From assembly GCA_963170755.1 (NCBI GenBank), contig OY720676.1, forward strand, positions 110,194,543 through 110,258,542: a stretch of DNA of 64,000 bases, written 5' to 3'. The first letter of the stretch is position 1. Each line of letters begins with the position of its first letter. This stretch comes from Amphimallon solstitiale. Taxonomy: Eukaryota > Arthropoda > Insecta > Coleoptera > Scarabaeidae. A program made the translations under genes and the position numbers. Shown here one piece after another: positions 46,026 to 58,310 of this stretch. A model generated the notes under the pieces. The model was not told the origin of the DNA, searched no databases, and saw nothing but the letters and a program-made list of their open reading frames with translations.

Positions 46026-48124
46026 TAATGTTTTACATACACAATCGAATAGATTCAGGTATGTTATATAAGTCAGATTGTATTATATTTCAACATATAG
46101 TTTTGTTATGTATTTTAAGCTTAAGAATGCAAATAAAATTACGCAAAATAAATTAATGTCGCGTAATCAACAATGTAAACAACTAATTAAATTCCTGTTG
46201 TGTTCCTTTATTTAATTGTGTGTCAAGATGTACACTGAAACATGAATGTTTTCGAAAAAGTTGTGGAATTAATCAGCATTACATTTTTGTGGTGGAATAT
46301 AATTTTTATTGTTGTTAACTTTTTTTTTTTAATGTAGAATGATTAAACTATTCATGAAAATAAAAACGTGATGAAGCCTAATTTACGCCCATATGGTAGC
46401 AAAGAATATAAACAAACAATTACTCTGAAACACTTGAATTTCTGTAGTGTATCTAATAGCACATTAATAATCAACACATTTTTCTTGATGTCTATGTCTC
46501 AGACTGAGATGAGTAGAAATGAGACTTGCAAATAATTTATATTATTGCTTGTAAAAAGGTATGTTGATGTATTTGATTCAATAATTACATCAAAGTACAA
46601 TTTCTACTTACGAAGTAAAAAATTAAATTTTATTTTATTTATGTTCGCAAATTTATTTTGTTTATACTTTCTTGGAATTAAAACAACATAAAATTATTAT
46701 GAAATATAAATATTTGTATGAATTAATAGATACATACAAATTTATAAAATGATAAAAAAGATTTAGAGAATGTGACAATATCAGAAAAACAGGAATACCG
46801 TTTGATGCCGTGCCTACCTTGCCGTTCATAACACTGCAGTATTTACTTCCACAATGTTGGGAAAAATTCATAAGAACTCATCACACATTGTCTTGGCAAA
46901 TTCCAAAATGAATATTATCTTTATACTGTACCATCTACAAGTTGTTTTAAACTAAAACATATTTTATTGTAAATTTACATATAAAATACATTTTATATGT
47001 GCTTGATTATAATTTAGTGACAGAAATTACGATACATATTCAGCAAAGTACAAATTAAAAAAACTCACTTCACTATCTTATAAATAATGTGTTCATCCTT
47101 CAAGTTATTTTCACAATCAGTGATGCAATATAGCATAAATTCCAATAACCGGCCCAAAATACCCAATTTCGGCATATTATTATCTCATATCATATGGGAT
47201 CTGTGGATTCCGTGGTGGACATATCAAAATTCTTCAACTTTCTATGAACACATGTATGTTCGTTCTATTAGACATATACCAAAAAAATTAGAAGGTCGTG
47301 GCAAAAAGATGGGTGTGCAACTCTGTAAGGTTTAATAAAAGCCTATTTATTACATATAAGCAATTCAAATATTTTAATATGTAACATAGTAATACAATTA
47401 CCTAATTCAAGTACGATTTATTGTGTTATTTGCGTACATTTCTCCGATGTAGATGACAGTAATTCTAGAATACAAGAATACCACATTAATCTAATTCTTT
47501 ATTATTCTTGCATATTGAGTTGAATAATTTTAGTGCTGTTATTATATCACAAATTATTGTTCCTATAGAGGTGTTTTTCTCTCTATCTTCAAAGAAACAC
47601 AATTGCAATGCAATTGAACTGACTGCGAGTTTTAGTTAATTAGTTTACAATTTTTACTATAATATAACCACAATTCGTACAATTTTTGACAAATATATTT
47701 CTGCGGTATGATCGTTTGTTTGTCTATGATTTGCCCATGATGCCACGACGATATTTCTTCATTCATTAAGGGAAATTAAATTGTTTTTCCACATTTAACA
47801 AGGCACAATTATTAATTATAAAGAGGTTTGTCGATTTTAAAACTATTTATGCTTGTTTGACGATTTACAAACTTTAATCAAATATTTATAGTAATAAATC
47901 TATGTGATAAACAAAGAGACCTAAATTTCAAAAATTATTTATAACGCATGCGCAGTTTGGACAATGCGACTCTTAAACGGCATAGCACGATATGTTTTAT
48001 TTCACAATGTTGGAGCGAAGTTTTCCTTGTCTACACGCGATATAGTAGTATTATATATATGGTCATAATATACTATTATAATATGTAGTTAACGTTAGAA
48101 ACTACTCAAAAAAAAACTATATAA
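46026..48124. other. No recognisable feature
   Basis: AT-rich. An 82-residue plus frame at 47087-47335 has no motif I recognise and is not called. Confidence 0.45.
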
Positions 48125-48132
48125 AAAATAGT

Positions 48133-48258
48133 ATATTAAAATACAAGTTTCATAAGACACGATTTTTGCGCACGCGTTCAAGTTTAGAAAACGAGCCGCT
48201 AGGCGAGTTTTCTAAAGAACAAGTGCGCAATATGTCTTATGAAACGTGTATTTTATAC
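48133..48258. repeat. Palindromic hairpin, unit 1
   Basis: TACAAGTTTCATAAGACA with TTGCGCAC and TTTAGAAAAC pairs with GTTTTCTAAA, GTGCGCAA and TGTCTTATGAAACGTGTA around GAGCCGCTAGGCGA. Repeated at 49098-49223 in unit 2. Confidence 0.85.
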
Positions 48259-48399
48259 TATTTTTTCTATTTCGGTTATTAAAAGTTCAAAAAAGCTTAA
48301 AATAAGAGACATGTTTTGTTCGAATATTTTAGAAATTTTGCTTTTCGGAAGTTGGTTACTCTGATTTTTAAGTAGAACGTTTTAAATATTTGAATATCG

Positions 48400-48585
48400 G
48401 TGGTGCTATATGTAATTGTGTTTAAAATTCAGACTGATTTATACAATAAATTATTTCAAATTATCAACAAAGAGGACGAAATAAATAACTGTACGTCCCC
48501 AGAGATTCGCAAAGTAGCAGAAGACAATTTACAAAATCTTTCGTCCACAAACTCTCTACATATTTATCAAAACAAACTCTTATAA
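48400..48585 (+). other. Open stretch repeated in both duplication units, function unknown
   Basis: Sixty-one residues (TDLYNKLFQIINKEDEINN in the middle), ending in TAA. The equivalent at 49365-49490 is frameshifted by one base near 49460. Downstream of both lies ACATGGTAAGTAAATG, a good splice-donor match. Could be a decayed exon; no domain is recognised. Not called as a gene. Confidence 0.3.
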
Positions 48586-48594
48586 CAGTTGTAC

Positions 48595-48784
48595 CACGCG
48601 ATCATTTAAATTCTAAATTATAGCAGGCGGGATTTTTTTTATTAGGTTGTCCAGAATGTCAATTATTGATTAATTAACATTTAGAAACGTCACTTTGACA
48701 ATTCAAATTGTAAATTAGTACTTATATACCAACTTAATTTAAATTTCACAGCCTGCTCTAATTTAGAATTTAAATGATCGCGCG
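48595..48784. mobile_element. 190-bp MITE with GTAC target duplication
   Basis: The ends CACGCGATCATTTAAATTCT and AGAATTTAAATGATCGCGCG form an inverted pair, continuing through TAGCAGGC/GCCTGCT. GTAC flanks both sides (48591-48594 and 48785-48788), and unit 2 of the tandem duplication has the empty site with a single GTAC at 49556-49559. A 4-base duplication and a CAC-type end would fit Chapaev/CACTA-like elements; that class assignment is inference. Confidence 0.92.
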
Positions 48785-49097
48785 GTACTATTCAACATGG
48801 TAAGTAAATGTCAATAGTAGCATCTGAAAACTTATCATCCAACTCTGCTTAACAATTTATATTGCTAATTAGTACCTAAGTGAAATGTTAGCATGTGTGC
48901 TTTTTATTCTTTGTACAATTTTATTGCACATTTTTGTTACTTTAAAGGCTTATATTTTGACATTTAAATACGATTTGGTTCCATTTTTTTTGTTACCAAC
49001 TTCAAAAAAATTAAATTAGCGTGCGATAAAGTAATACTTTATGCAACCAAAACGGGTGTCGTAAAGTGAACTTTATAGCACCGGAATAGAAAATAGT

Positions 49098-49223
49098 ATA
49101 TTAAAATACAAGTTTCATAAGACACGATTTTTGCGCACGCGTTCAAGTTTAGAAAACGAGCCGCCAGGCGAGTTTTCTAAAGAACAAGTGCGCAAAATGT
49201 CTTATGAAACGTATATTTTATAC
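49098..49223. repeat. Palindromic hairpin, unit 2
   Basis: Near-identical to 48133-48258; the loop reads GAGCCGCCAGGCGA. Confidence 0.85.
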
Positions 49224-49869
49224 TAATTTTTCTATTTCGGTTATTAAAAGTTCAAAAAAGCTTAAAATAAGAGACATGTTTTGTTCGAATATTTTAGAAA
49301 TTTTGCTTTTTTGAAGTTGATTACTCTGATTTTTAAGTAGAACGTTTTAAATATTTGAATATCGGTGGTGCTATATGTAATTGTGTTTAAAATTCAGACT
49401 GATTTATACAATAAATTATTTCAAATTATCAACAAAAAGGACGAAATAAATAACTCTACGCCCCCCAGAGATTCGCAAAATAGTAGAAGACAATTTACAA
49501 AATCTTTCGTCCACAAACTCTCTACATATTTATCAAAACAAACTTTTATAACAGTTGTACTATTCAACATGGTAAGTAAATGTCAATAGTAGCATCCGAA
49601 AACTTATCATCCAACTCTGCTTAACAATTTATATTGCTAATTAGTAAGTGAAACGTTAGCATGTGTGCTTTTTATTCTTTGTACAATTTTATTGCACATT
49701 TTTGTTACTTTAAAGGCTTATATTTTGACATTTAAATACGATTTGGTTCCATTTCTTTTGTTACCAACTTCAAAAAAATAAAATTAGTGTGCGATAAAGT
49801 AATACTTTATGCAACCAAAACTGGTGTCGTAAAGTGAACTTTATAGCACCGGAATAGAAAATAGTTATT

Positions 49870-50220
49870 TATGTAACAAGTCAGTAAAGTGATACTTTAC
49901 CGAACGAGTCTGGTTTACGAGCCAAGCGAGTGAAGCGAGCGCGGCGAGTAACAGACGAGTTCGGTAAAGGTACTTTACTGACGTGGTGCATACAAAATTT
50001 TATCGCCAACCGTTAAAATTGTTAATTTAAGAAATAAAGATATAATAACTTTTGACAGTTTATGACAGTGACAAACGATTTATTTTTAAAAGTCATCAGT
50101 CATGCTACGCTGACAGATATTAGCGGCAGGTAAAGTACTTTATTGTACAGTACGATAAAGTGTTTCTTTACCTCCGCAAAACGCTATGGTAACGCATCAC
50201 TTTACTGACGGTTGGCGATA
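49870..50220. mobile_element. Nested palindromic MITEs
   Basis: TATCGCCAACCGT at 50001 is exactly inverted at 50208-50220 (ACGGTTGGCGATA), defining a 220-base unit. Just left, GTCAGTAAAGTGATACTTTA, CCGAAC (49879-49905) pairs with GTTCGGTAAAGGTACTTTAC (49950-49972) around an AGCGAGTGAAGCGAGCGCGG core. TCACTTTACTGAC near the right end matches the left unit in inverse, so the two probably form one compound palindrome. Confidence 0.65.
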
Positions 50221-50225
50221 AACAA

Positions 50226-51000
50226 TATTATGCAATTACGCATGAAACAACCACATGACTTAAATCGTCTGATACTTAAACAATATAGGTATACATTTAA
50301 GTGTATCAAAATTTTTAAGAGAACGATTTCTATTTGGGATTTTATAGTCTTGCATTTTTTTTTGACTACCCTGGCAAATACCGAGATACATATGGATATG
50401 GTTTTATATTTCTGATGTGTCATCTTACATTTAATACGTGTATCGTCGTGTATGATTGTATGCACTAGGGAATTTCCCGAAGAAGTATACATCGGTAATG
50501 TCTATCTCCCTTCTTTTTCTATGAAAATACGTTTACCTCCTTCACTCATTCTGCATGCATACATAATTTAACTTTTATTCTGCACATTAAAAGTACTATA
50601 AATTTATGTATTTAATTATATATTATTTAAATATTTATACTAAGTTATATTTAAAAGAGCCTAAAATGAAGTATTCGAATTTATATGATATAGCACTGTG
50701 AAATTTAAATACTTCTTTTATTCGTAGAGAATTTTACATCCTCGTAGCCTGTATGTGAGGTGTTAGTTTGGAAACATTTTTGTATTTGTCAACAGAGGAC
50801 GCTGTTTTATTTTGTGATTATAGTGCAAATACATTCTGTCAAGCTTAAAAGTTCGATGTTCACTATATTTCTTCTAACATCGATAGTTTATCGATAAATC
50901 TAAATTGCAAACTTCGAACATCGATGCTAAAATACCGATGTTCAATGAACATCGATGTTTATCGCCCAACCCTAGTTTGTATCAGATCAGGTTTATCGTG
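50226..51000. other. Intergenic; hAT-like terminus at the end
   Basis: No gene. At about 50865-50978 there are repeated AACATCGATG palindromes ending ATCGCCCAACCCTAG. The reverse (CTAGGGTTGGGCGATAAACA) looks like a hAT terminus, but no partner end or target duplication was found. Confidence 0.4.
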
Positions 51001-51107
51001 TTTATATTATGAATATTGTACTGTCTATCGCTCTTTTAGTTGTTTTAACAGAAGGTAAGTGGCATTTTATATAGTATGTCAGAATATTACGATGTCATAT
51101 TAATTTT

Positions 51108-52576
51108 TAGGTTGTATTATGGATATTACCAATCTATTTTTAAGTACTGCTCAGGTTTGTGAGGCATTAAACGGAACGCCGTCTTCCAGAACTTCACTGA
51201 AGGTGAAAACATTTTAAAATGCAAACATTTAATTCTATGCGAGGCGACAGAAATGACAAAGAAGGCAATTCACATATATGCATTATGCCTCCAGCCAAGT
51301 GCATTAGATCCCCCACCTCACACAATCGAAGGAATTCTTGAAATTGTGGAAAATGCGGAGGTGAAACTAACAAAGATCAGTTGCACATGTGAGGCAGTAG
51401 ATGGAAGTCAGTGCAAACACATTGTTTGCTACTTTGTTATATTGCAATAGGTTGTATCAATTACAATAATTGAATAACACAACTTAATAATTTTTTTTTT
51501 GATTAAATTTTAGAAATGAAAGCCCTTGTTAGAAACAAAGTGTTTTACCCAGCAAGAGGTTGTAACATCGGATTTAACAGTGGAGATGCAGGGATTTTGC
51601 TTTGACACATTAGTAAATGCCAAACCAGACAGCATATTGGCAAAACATCAGTAAGTTATGTTCATTATGTCATTATTGTAGCAGTATATAACATAAATGA
51701 ATATTGATTATAGCAAGGGACGTAAGCATGGAAAGACTTGAGATTGTCAACAATGTTGAAGAGGTTGATGAGCAAATGGTGTCGATGATTGAAGTCGTCA
51801 GTGGCATTTTTCAGAGAGCAAAATGAACTCATGATGTGGTTGTGTTCAGTGAATATATCTTCTTTTTAAACATTGCAAAGATGTTTTTAATTTGAAATTA
51901 GTCTGCAATGAACCTCTTCAATTATGCAGAAATACCTGTATAAGATCTGCAGATAATAATGCAAGACAACAATGGAAATTGGCTAGGCAGTTTAGAATAA
52001 CTGGATCCCGATGCTATTTCATATTCACATATAGCAAAGACAATTGTTTAAAAAAATGTTTCAGTTATTTTTGACCATCATTATATTGCAATAAAAATAT
52101 GCTGCATGGAATAGCATTTGAGCAGAAAGCACGAGACTGCTATATGAAAGAGAAAAACCTAAAATTCAGACAGGTTTAATAGTTAATAAGGACAATCCAT
52201 GGCTCGGCTATTCACTGACAGTATCATTTTAGGAGACAATGGAAAACCTATACAGCTTCTTGAGATATAATGTTTGGGTCAAGGTAAGAAAAAAACATAT
52301 AAAAACAAAAATTTTATTTAAAAATAATTAATATTTTTAGGGTAGACCAAAACTATTTTAGGAATGGTATTGTTGAAGAACATCATCCATACTATCACCA
52401 ACTACAAGGCCAACTATATTTAACGAACAGAAAATATTGCTTACTTTTTACTTGGACTCCAAATGAATATGAAGTTATTCGTATTAAAAAGGATGTACAA
52501 TGGGACTCTGACATATTAGAAAACTTTTACTTTAATGTATTTCTCCCCTATATTCTAAATAATAAAGATACATAAA
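51108..52576 (+). pseudogene. SWIM and YqaJ-nuclease protein of an ISL2EU element, decayed
   Basis: Accessory protein known from ISL2EU DNA transposons: a SWIM zinc finger followed by a lambda-exonuclease-like YqaJ nuclease. Visible parts are EGENILKCKHLILCEATEMT (51200-51260), the SWIM signature ISCTCEAVDGSQCKHIV (51370-51425), ARQQWKLARQFRITGSRCYF (about 51960-52020; the usual QW...R..RIT..R block), PWLGYS then DSIILGDNGKPIQLLEI (52197-52268), and YYHQLQGQLYLTNRKYCLLF (52390-52450). Probable introns have TTTTAG ends at about 51513 and 52340. One base is lost between GYS and DSI. The Lys codon of the catalytic E-x-K is now TAA (52267-52269), and stops fill 51515-51890. It converges with the transposase on the opposite strand. 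Non-functional. Confidence 0.85.
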
Positions 52577-52725
52577 ATATTTTATCAATTGTACAATTTG
52601 ACTAATAAACAAATTATAAATACGATAACATTTCTAAATATTTTTTTAATAAAATGTACACCTTCAGATATTTTGTTTATGAAGTAAATATAGAAAAATA
52701 AAACAAGATATTAAAGTAGACACAT

Positions 52726-53590
52726 TTATTCATTGTTATAGTATTGTTCAACCGCTTTTAATAATGGGTATTGCAAATTTGTCAATGCAGCAACATCGTG
52801 GAATATAACTGTGGCATAAGATAAAAGTGTTCTTGGTATGAAATTTAAAATACTAAACACTTTCATACGCTGTATGGCTCATTCAACATGTATTCGTGCA
52901 CGAGCTATATATTCAGTTTGCTGCAGTTGCTCTGTTGTAAATTAAGACGTGGTCAAAAATGGTGGAATATTGAGAGAAACACCAGCTGGTAGTAAATCCC
53001 TTATGAGGAATCCTTTGTCAGCTATCACAAGATCCCCAGGTAACAGCTGCTGAAGAATTCCACATGACAGCACTGTTTTCTTATCTGATGTAGACCCAGG
53101 GTATAGTTTGCTCACATATGTGATTACATCATTTGGAGCTATATCAGCCCCTTCCAAGTATTCCTATGTTTATAGGAACTATAGATCTGTTTCTGTTTAG
53201 CCATGGATTCTTGGGGTACAGCTGTATATAATTCTGTACAATCTAATATTATTCTACAATTTGTAAAAGAAGTGAAGCAGTTTGGCAAACAAGATATATT
53301 TTTGTTCCTAGATAGAATTTCTTTCATTAACTGAAAATTTCATGAATTAAATGAACATGTGTTATTAAAATATTTGAAACAGTTGCTTGTTTGTAATCCC
53401 AAATCTTCATGTGGAAAGTTTTGGCGTAGCTTCATTAATGTCATCAACAACTGATCTGTTCAGGACAATTTCCCAACATGCCATTTCAGGTAATTATTTA
53501 TCCAGCGTTTCAAATATAGTGCTAGTAGGAAGTCCTGTATACAAAAGTACTAACTTGTCTTTTCCTTGGATATGATTATATGAAAACTGA
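52726..53590 (-). pseudogene. ISL2EU-type DDE transposase, decayed
   Basis: DDE_Tnp_4-like (IS5/Harbinger-related) transposase. From upstream: LVLLYTGLPTSTIFETL (53520-53570), WEIVLNRSVVDDINEA (about 53435-53485), then RIILDCTELYTAVPQES with the first Asp (53243), KQIYSSYKHRNTWKGLI, VSKLYPGSTSDKKTVL, GDLVIADKGFLIRDLLP with the second Asp (53019), and ARARIHVE with the Glu (52882-52884). The C-terminus reads LSYATVIFHDVAALTNLQYP. All three catalytic residues survive, but stops occur near 53504, 53345 and 52945 and directly after the Glu (52879-52881). A THAP finger expected at the N-terminus was not found. Element ends were not identified. Confidence 0.88.
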
Positions 53591-53599
53591 ACAGATAAT

Positions 53600-55195
53600 T
53601 GTTTTATGACGACATATTCTTCATTTATTAGTCTCGCCCATTATTTATATGTACATACCTAAGAATAGCAATTCTAATAACACATTGTTGATAGAAATTA
53701 GATAACACTTTTTAATATGGCGAAATAGGTTTGTTTGGGAGCACTTACTCCATCTATTTATACAACCAACATTGCTTCTTAAATTATATATGGCAGGCAT
53801 AGGTAACAATACGCATATTACACTTATAAGTATGTATATTTAAATTCAATATACTAAAAAATCATCTTTGGTTTATTAAATTTAAATTGTTTTTTATCAC
53901 ATTATCATCTATCTAAATATTTATTTATGCACAATATTATCTAATTAATATTAAAGAACATGTTAAATACATTGTATTTAAATAAATATTTAATCGCAAT
54001 ACCTAACTGTTAAATGTGTTAAATATATCCAATTATTAGTATTTGCTCTTTATACTACACCAATTATTTATAATTATTAATTCAAGATTTTTTTAAATTC
54101 AAATTACGTAATGAATTGTACATATGAGATCCAAATACGCTATACCCTTCCTCTATGCACGCCCGAAGGCGACTGTCTAGTTGAGTAGCTCCACTTGAAC
54201 AAAAATAGTCGATTTAGTGACATCTACATGCGCTTATGTTAAGTACTCAACGCTCGGAGTTTGTCGGCTTTTTATGCGCAGTCGCACTTGCTGGTATCTG
54301 AAACTCTTATCTCGCATATATATATATATATATTATATATATTGAGGTAGTACTAGGTACATACCGTCAATATAAATATATGTTTATTATTAGAAATAGT
54401 ATTATAAAGAGAATAATGGTTTATTAATGTGTTTATAGTTACTGATGGTCCTTATTTGATTCTATATAGTTTGTTGTGTAAGGTCCATGGTTCGTCAAAT
54501 GACACAGAAATCTGTAAAATAGAGAATTTGTATTTAATTAATAATTCGATATGTTATATTAAATTTGTAAAAACTTGTTCAATTGAATTTAATGAAGAGA
54601 AATGGTATTAAGAGGTAAATTTTATTATAAGGCATTGTCAAAATTGATTATAATTTCCCGCGTTAAAATATTTGAAGGAACTGTCAGTGGTTGTCAATGT
54701 TGACATTTTATACAGAAAAGTTATTGGAGAATGTGTTAAATGGTTCTGAATACATAAATTTTATACTAAATTCATAGAGAAAATTATCATAATAAGAGTA
54801 TTGTTATATGGAGAGGTATTTATAAAAAGATTAGCATAATGGAATTTATATTGAGTATAATAAAGAGGTGGATAATGGAGATTGGTCAATTTGAAAAATA
54901 GGCAGTATCACTAAGGGAATGGGATAAATAAAAAAAAATTCGAAAAATAATTTTCGCAGAGTGAGTTTATGAAATTGGCGATCAATTTATAGTAGCCATA
55001 ATTTCATAAATTAAAGAGAAATAAAAGTGTTATTGTATTGGAAATTAATATTCAAACATTTGGGAATATTATTAGTATAGAATACGAAGTATTAGTGTGC
55101 TGAAAGAAAATAAATGTCAACAGTTTTCACTAAACTGTAATAAAGGAAGAAGATAGGAATGCAATTAAACTGGAATATAATTTAATAGTACTTAC
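53600..55195. other. No recognisable gene; (TA)n at 54318-54336
   Basis: AT-rich. 54150-54317 is GC-richer, and its reverse starts (TA)n then TGCGAGA and GTTTCAG like 21474-21520. No coding features supported. Confidence 0.45.
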
Positions 55196-55199
55196 CAGC

Positions 55200-55405
55200 A
55201 AAGAAGTATCCATGTTTATCGAGGTCACAGTGGAATTGGAGCATTATACCTTATTTTCTTGAAGGAGTATCCATATTTAACTAGGTTACAAAGGAATTGG
55301 AGCAGTAAACGTAATTTTCCTGAAGGAGTATCTATTACCACGGTGTTACAGTGGAATTGGAGTATCACACGCTGTATAATTAGACGAAGAACTTCCTGGA
55401 CGGAG
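55200..55405. repeat. ~62-bp degenerate tandem repeat
   Basis: GAAGGAGTATCCAT-like, AGGTTACAG-like and GGAATTGGAGCA-like blocks recur at about 55204, 55266 and 55327, spacing 61-62 bases, with a fourth diverged copy to about 55430. Confidence 0.7.
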
Positions 55406-55439
55406 TTATTGATTCATTGGAGTATTATTTAAATAATCA

Positions 55440-56625
55440 AGAAAGAAATTCCAATCTTATTAGGACCATTTTTCATTGTTCATGTATCGATAGTCACCTT
55501 TAGGAGGTACAGACAGCTGTTACATTGTCCGAAGAAGTTATAGCTGTAGGAACTGCGTTCATCTGAGGCTAAAAAGTTACAAGGAGATATTAAAAGGAGC
55601 TACGAAATAAGAAAAGACTGTGAAATAAACCAAGGTTGTATTGAACTATTTTCATTTTCCATTTGGTTTTTTACAATAATAATTTAAATATTTGTGAAAG
55701 AATACAATTAAATAAACCACATGACAAACTATATTCATAAATTAGTAAGAGATCATAAATAATTGCATAAAAATATAAATCAGATAAGTTTGTTATAATT
55801 TTCATAAATTTAAAGCTAAATTTATTAAATAACGTACCTTATAAAAAAGAGAGGTTAACATCTGTTCTTTTCATAACCATATTCTTTAGTTGAACAAGTT
55901 TAGATAGGATATTTGTATTAAAAGTGGCATTTTCATCATAGCACCAGAAATATTGTAAATAATTTATCAAATGAATATATTGCTTGTTAGTTTTTATATC
56001 CTTGTTTTAACAGTAATATAGAATATCTGTTAGAAAATCACTACCATATAAAAAGTGGGAATACCTAGAAATAAAATCATCAATTTAATTTATGAGCTAT
56101 AAATCATATCCGATAAAAAAAAATACTTACTCCTGAGATTAAAAGAGTTGTTATGCAGTAATAAGATAAATCTTATTATATAGATTTTGTATCAAAAGAA
56201 ATCAGTTATTTGAAATCTAGTTATAATAATTTTCAACTTGAAGCGATACTATTGTCAAGTTCCGAGTTACCAACTTTACCAGAAGATATATCACTACTAG
56301 TATATAATTGCTAAGTGAACCAAAAGATACAGGTTCGGACTAAGGAATTTTTTAGTTAAAGATTATATATAACAGTAGGAATTTCTAGAAGATGAATATT
56401 ATTGAAAATGAAATGTTAGATTTATGTAATCAGTATTGCATGGAATATTGTTGAATGTTTTAGAAAGAGATATCAAAGTACATAAAGATTATACGACTGA
56501 GTTAGTACGGGCAAATTAATAATTCATTGAAATTGAAAATACATATTGGCAACCCAAGTTTATATATAAGATATTGTAGGATATTGTTAAATGTAATAGA
56601 TACACCTTTAAAAGGGGGTATTTCT

Positions 56626-56626
<1 letters not shown>
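55440..56626. other. No recognisable feature
   Basis: AT-rich; nothing recognised. Confidence 0.5.

Positions 56627-56668
<42 letters not shown>
56627..56668. repeat. (TA)n tract
   Basis: Pure TA run preceding a short palindrome (TTGTTGTAATATATATATAT and its inverse) at 56711-56742. Confidence 0.92.
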
Positions 56669-56672
<4 letters not shown>

Positions 56673-57179
56673 TTTAAAAAGGAAAATTTCTTATCCTTTT
56701 CTTAATTTCTTGTTGTAATATATATATATTACAACAAAAACTAATCTAAAGAACAATCCACTAATTAATAACAAACCCAGGTACATAAAATCTAATAAAA
56801 TAACACACATCAACGATACGTTCATGTAAACACATACAAAGAACGAAATATTTTATTATTCCGGAAAAAAGTAAAGTAGAAAAACAGTGTTTCTTTCTTT
56901 TTGTGTTTGATGTGAAGTGTTGACGATAGATAAACACACAAATTTATACAGTCAAAATAACATAAGAGGTATGAGATTTAAAACCTTATATGAAATTAAT
57001 GTAATTTAAAGACTAAATATTTTAAATGTATAGTAATATTTTTAATGTGTTTTTTTGTGTTAACCATGATACATAGTATACAGTGTGAGCAAATGTAAGT
57101 ATCTCACTTTATGGATTAGATTATAGCTCACTGTTTTGTTTGTATATAATGTAATATGTTTCTCTTTTATATTTTCAAA

Positions 57180-57222
57180 AAAGGTCTGAAGAAGGTTGTA
57201 ATAAAATGACCGAAACGTCATA
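57180..57222 (+). other. Hammerhead-like motif candidate
   Basis: CTGAAGAAGGT, an 11-12-base loop, then ACCGAAACGTC resembles the CUGANGA...GAAA core of hammerhead ribozymes found in Penelope-like elements. One unpaired base sits between the core and a 3-bp stem (GGT/ACC), so the fold is imperfect. Cleavage-site strands were not verified. Confidence 0.25.
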
Positions 57223-57333
57223 AGCTAAAAAACGCTGTTTAATTAAATTCCAATAACCCGAATTCTACCATCCGGTAGTAAAACACATTACATAGTGAAA
57301 TACACGATCAGTTACAACTGAACTCCGACAAAT

Positions 57334-57334
57334 A

Positions 57335-57387
<53 letters not shown>
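57334..57387. repeat. (TA)n tract
   Basis: Long TA run flanking the left side of the Penelope-like inverted structure. Confidence 0.92.
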
Positions 57388-57388
<1 letters not shown>

Positions 57389-58310
57389 CTTGGAAAGAAG
57401 TCTCTGCTGTCTGAATGAAGAATTAAAAGGAATCGTTAGGGGATCCAGCATAAAAAACATCTACAGTTACAAAGTTCTCTATTTATTGCCGATATTTCGC
57501 AACACATACTAATGCTTCTTCTGGGCTTAACTACAATATTAATATGAATTACAGTATTGAAATTTAAAGTAGTAATAAAATAATCTATTTAATATTAAAA
57601 TTGACTCACAATTTGAACTTTTTTGAGAGAGAATCGCATCTGACTATGAACTATGTTGTTTTACGCAAATCGTTTCAGATAACATATTAAAAAACTTTTT
57701 TTAAAAAACTGGTACATATAAATTTAAAAAACAGATACATGTGTTAATAGAGTATTAAAACGGACAAGAACATGTTTACCCATTGACAGGTGACAAATCA
57801 ATGAATTGATCTGTAAGGGACAACCGTATCCAAGCTGTCTACAACTTTAATATGATATTGACAACCTAGTGTGTTCAGATTTAGATTTGTTAAAAGAATT
57901 AAAGTATACAGTGCATTTAACTATACAGTGTGACTAGAAAATGAAGTGTTTATAATTAATATGGTTGAGTTAAGTTAAATCCATTAGTTATGACAATTAG
58001 TAATTTGTATAAATTAGTCTTGTATAACTTATTAAGGAAATGGCATTTTAATTTTTGTTGTTTGAATTGATAGTGATATTAGTTTTTGTTAAATGAAAGC
58101 AAATAAGAATAAACGTTACTTAATCTATCTATGTCCGATCTGAAGTTCATAGAATTATCGTTATTATTGATTTCAATCATTTCCAAAAATTCCCTAGATT
58201 TCTTGTGCCTCTCAACACACAAAATCTGAGTGTTATCATACATGGGTTGGTGATTAAGTCTGAGACAGTTTTGTGCCAAAGCACATCTCTGTTTTTTAGT
58301 GTTAATATCT

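Larger units (their letters stand above)
48131..49864 (+). repeat. Tandem duplication, two units (965 and ~769 bp)
   Basis: Unit 1 (48131-49095) and unit 2 (49096-49864) are nearly identical. Both begin GTATATTAAAATACAAGTTT and end near GCACCGGAATAGAAAATAG. Nearly all of the 196-base length difference is the 190-base MITE at 48595-48784 plus its 4-base duplication. Each unit holds a hairpin, a ~180-base open stretch ending near a GTAAGT, and a TGCGATAAAGTAATACTTTA block. Confidence 0.9.

Noticed and set aside
51008..51055. Possible signal-peptide exon (MNIVLSIALLVVLTEG) ending at a GTAAGT donor
   Set aside because: Attractive, but the following acceptor leads into the decayed ISL2EU gene; 16 residues are too little to support a gene.
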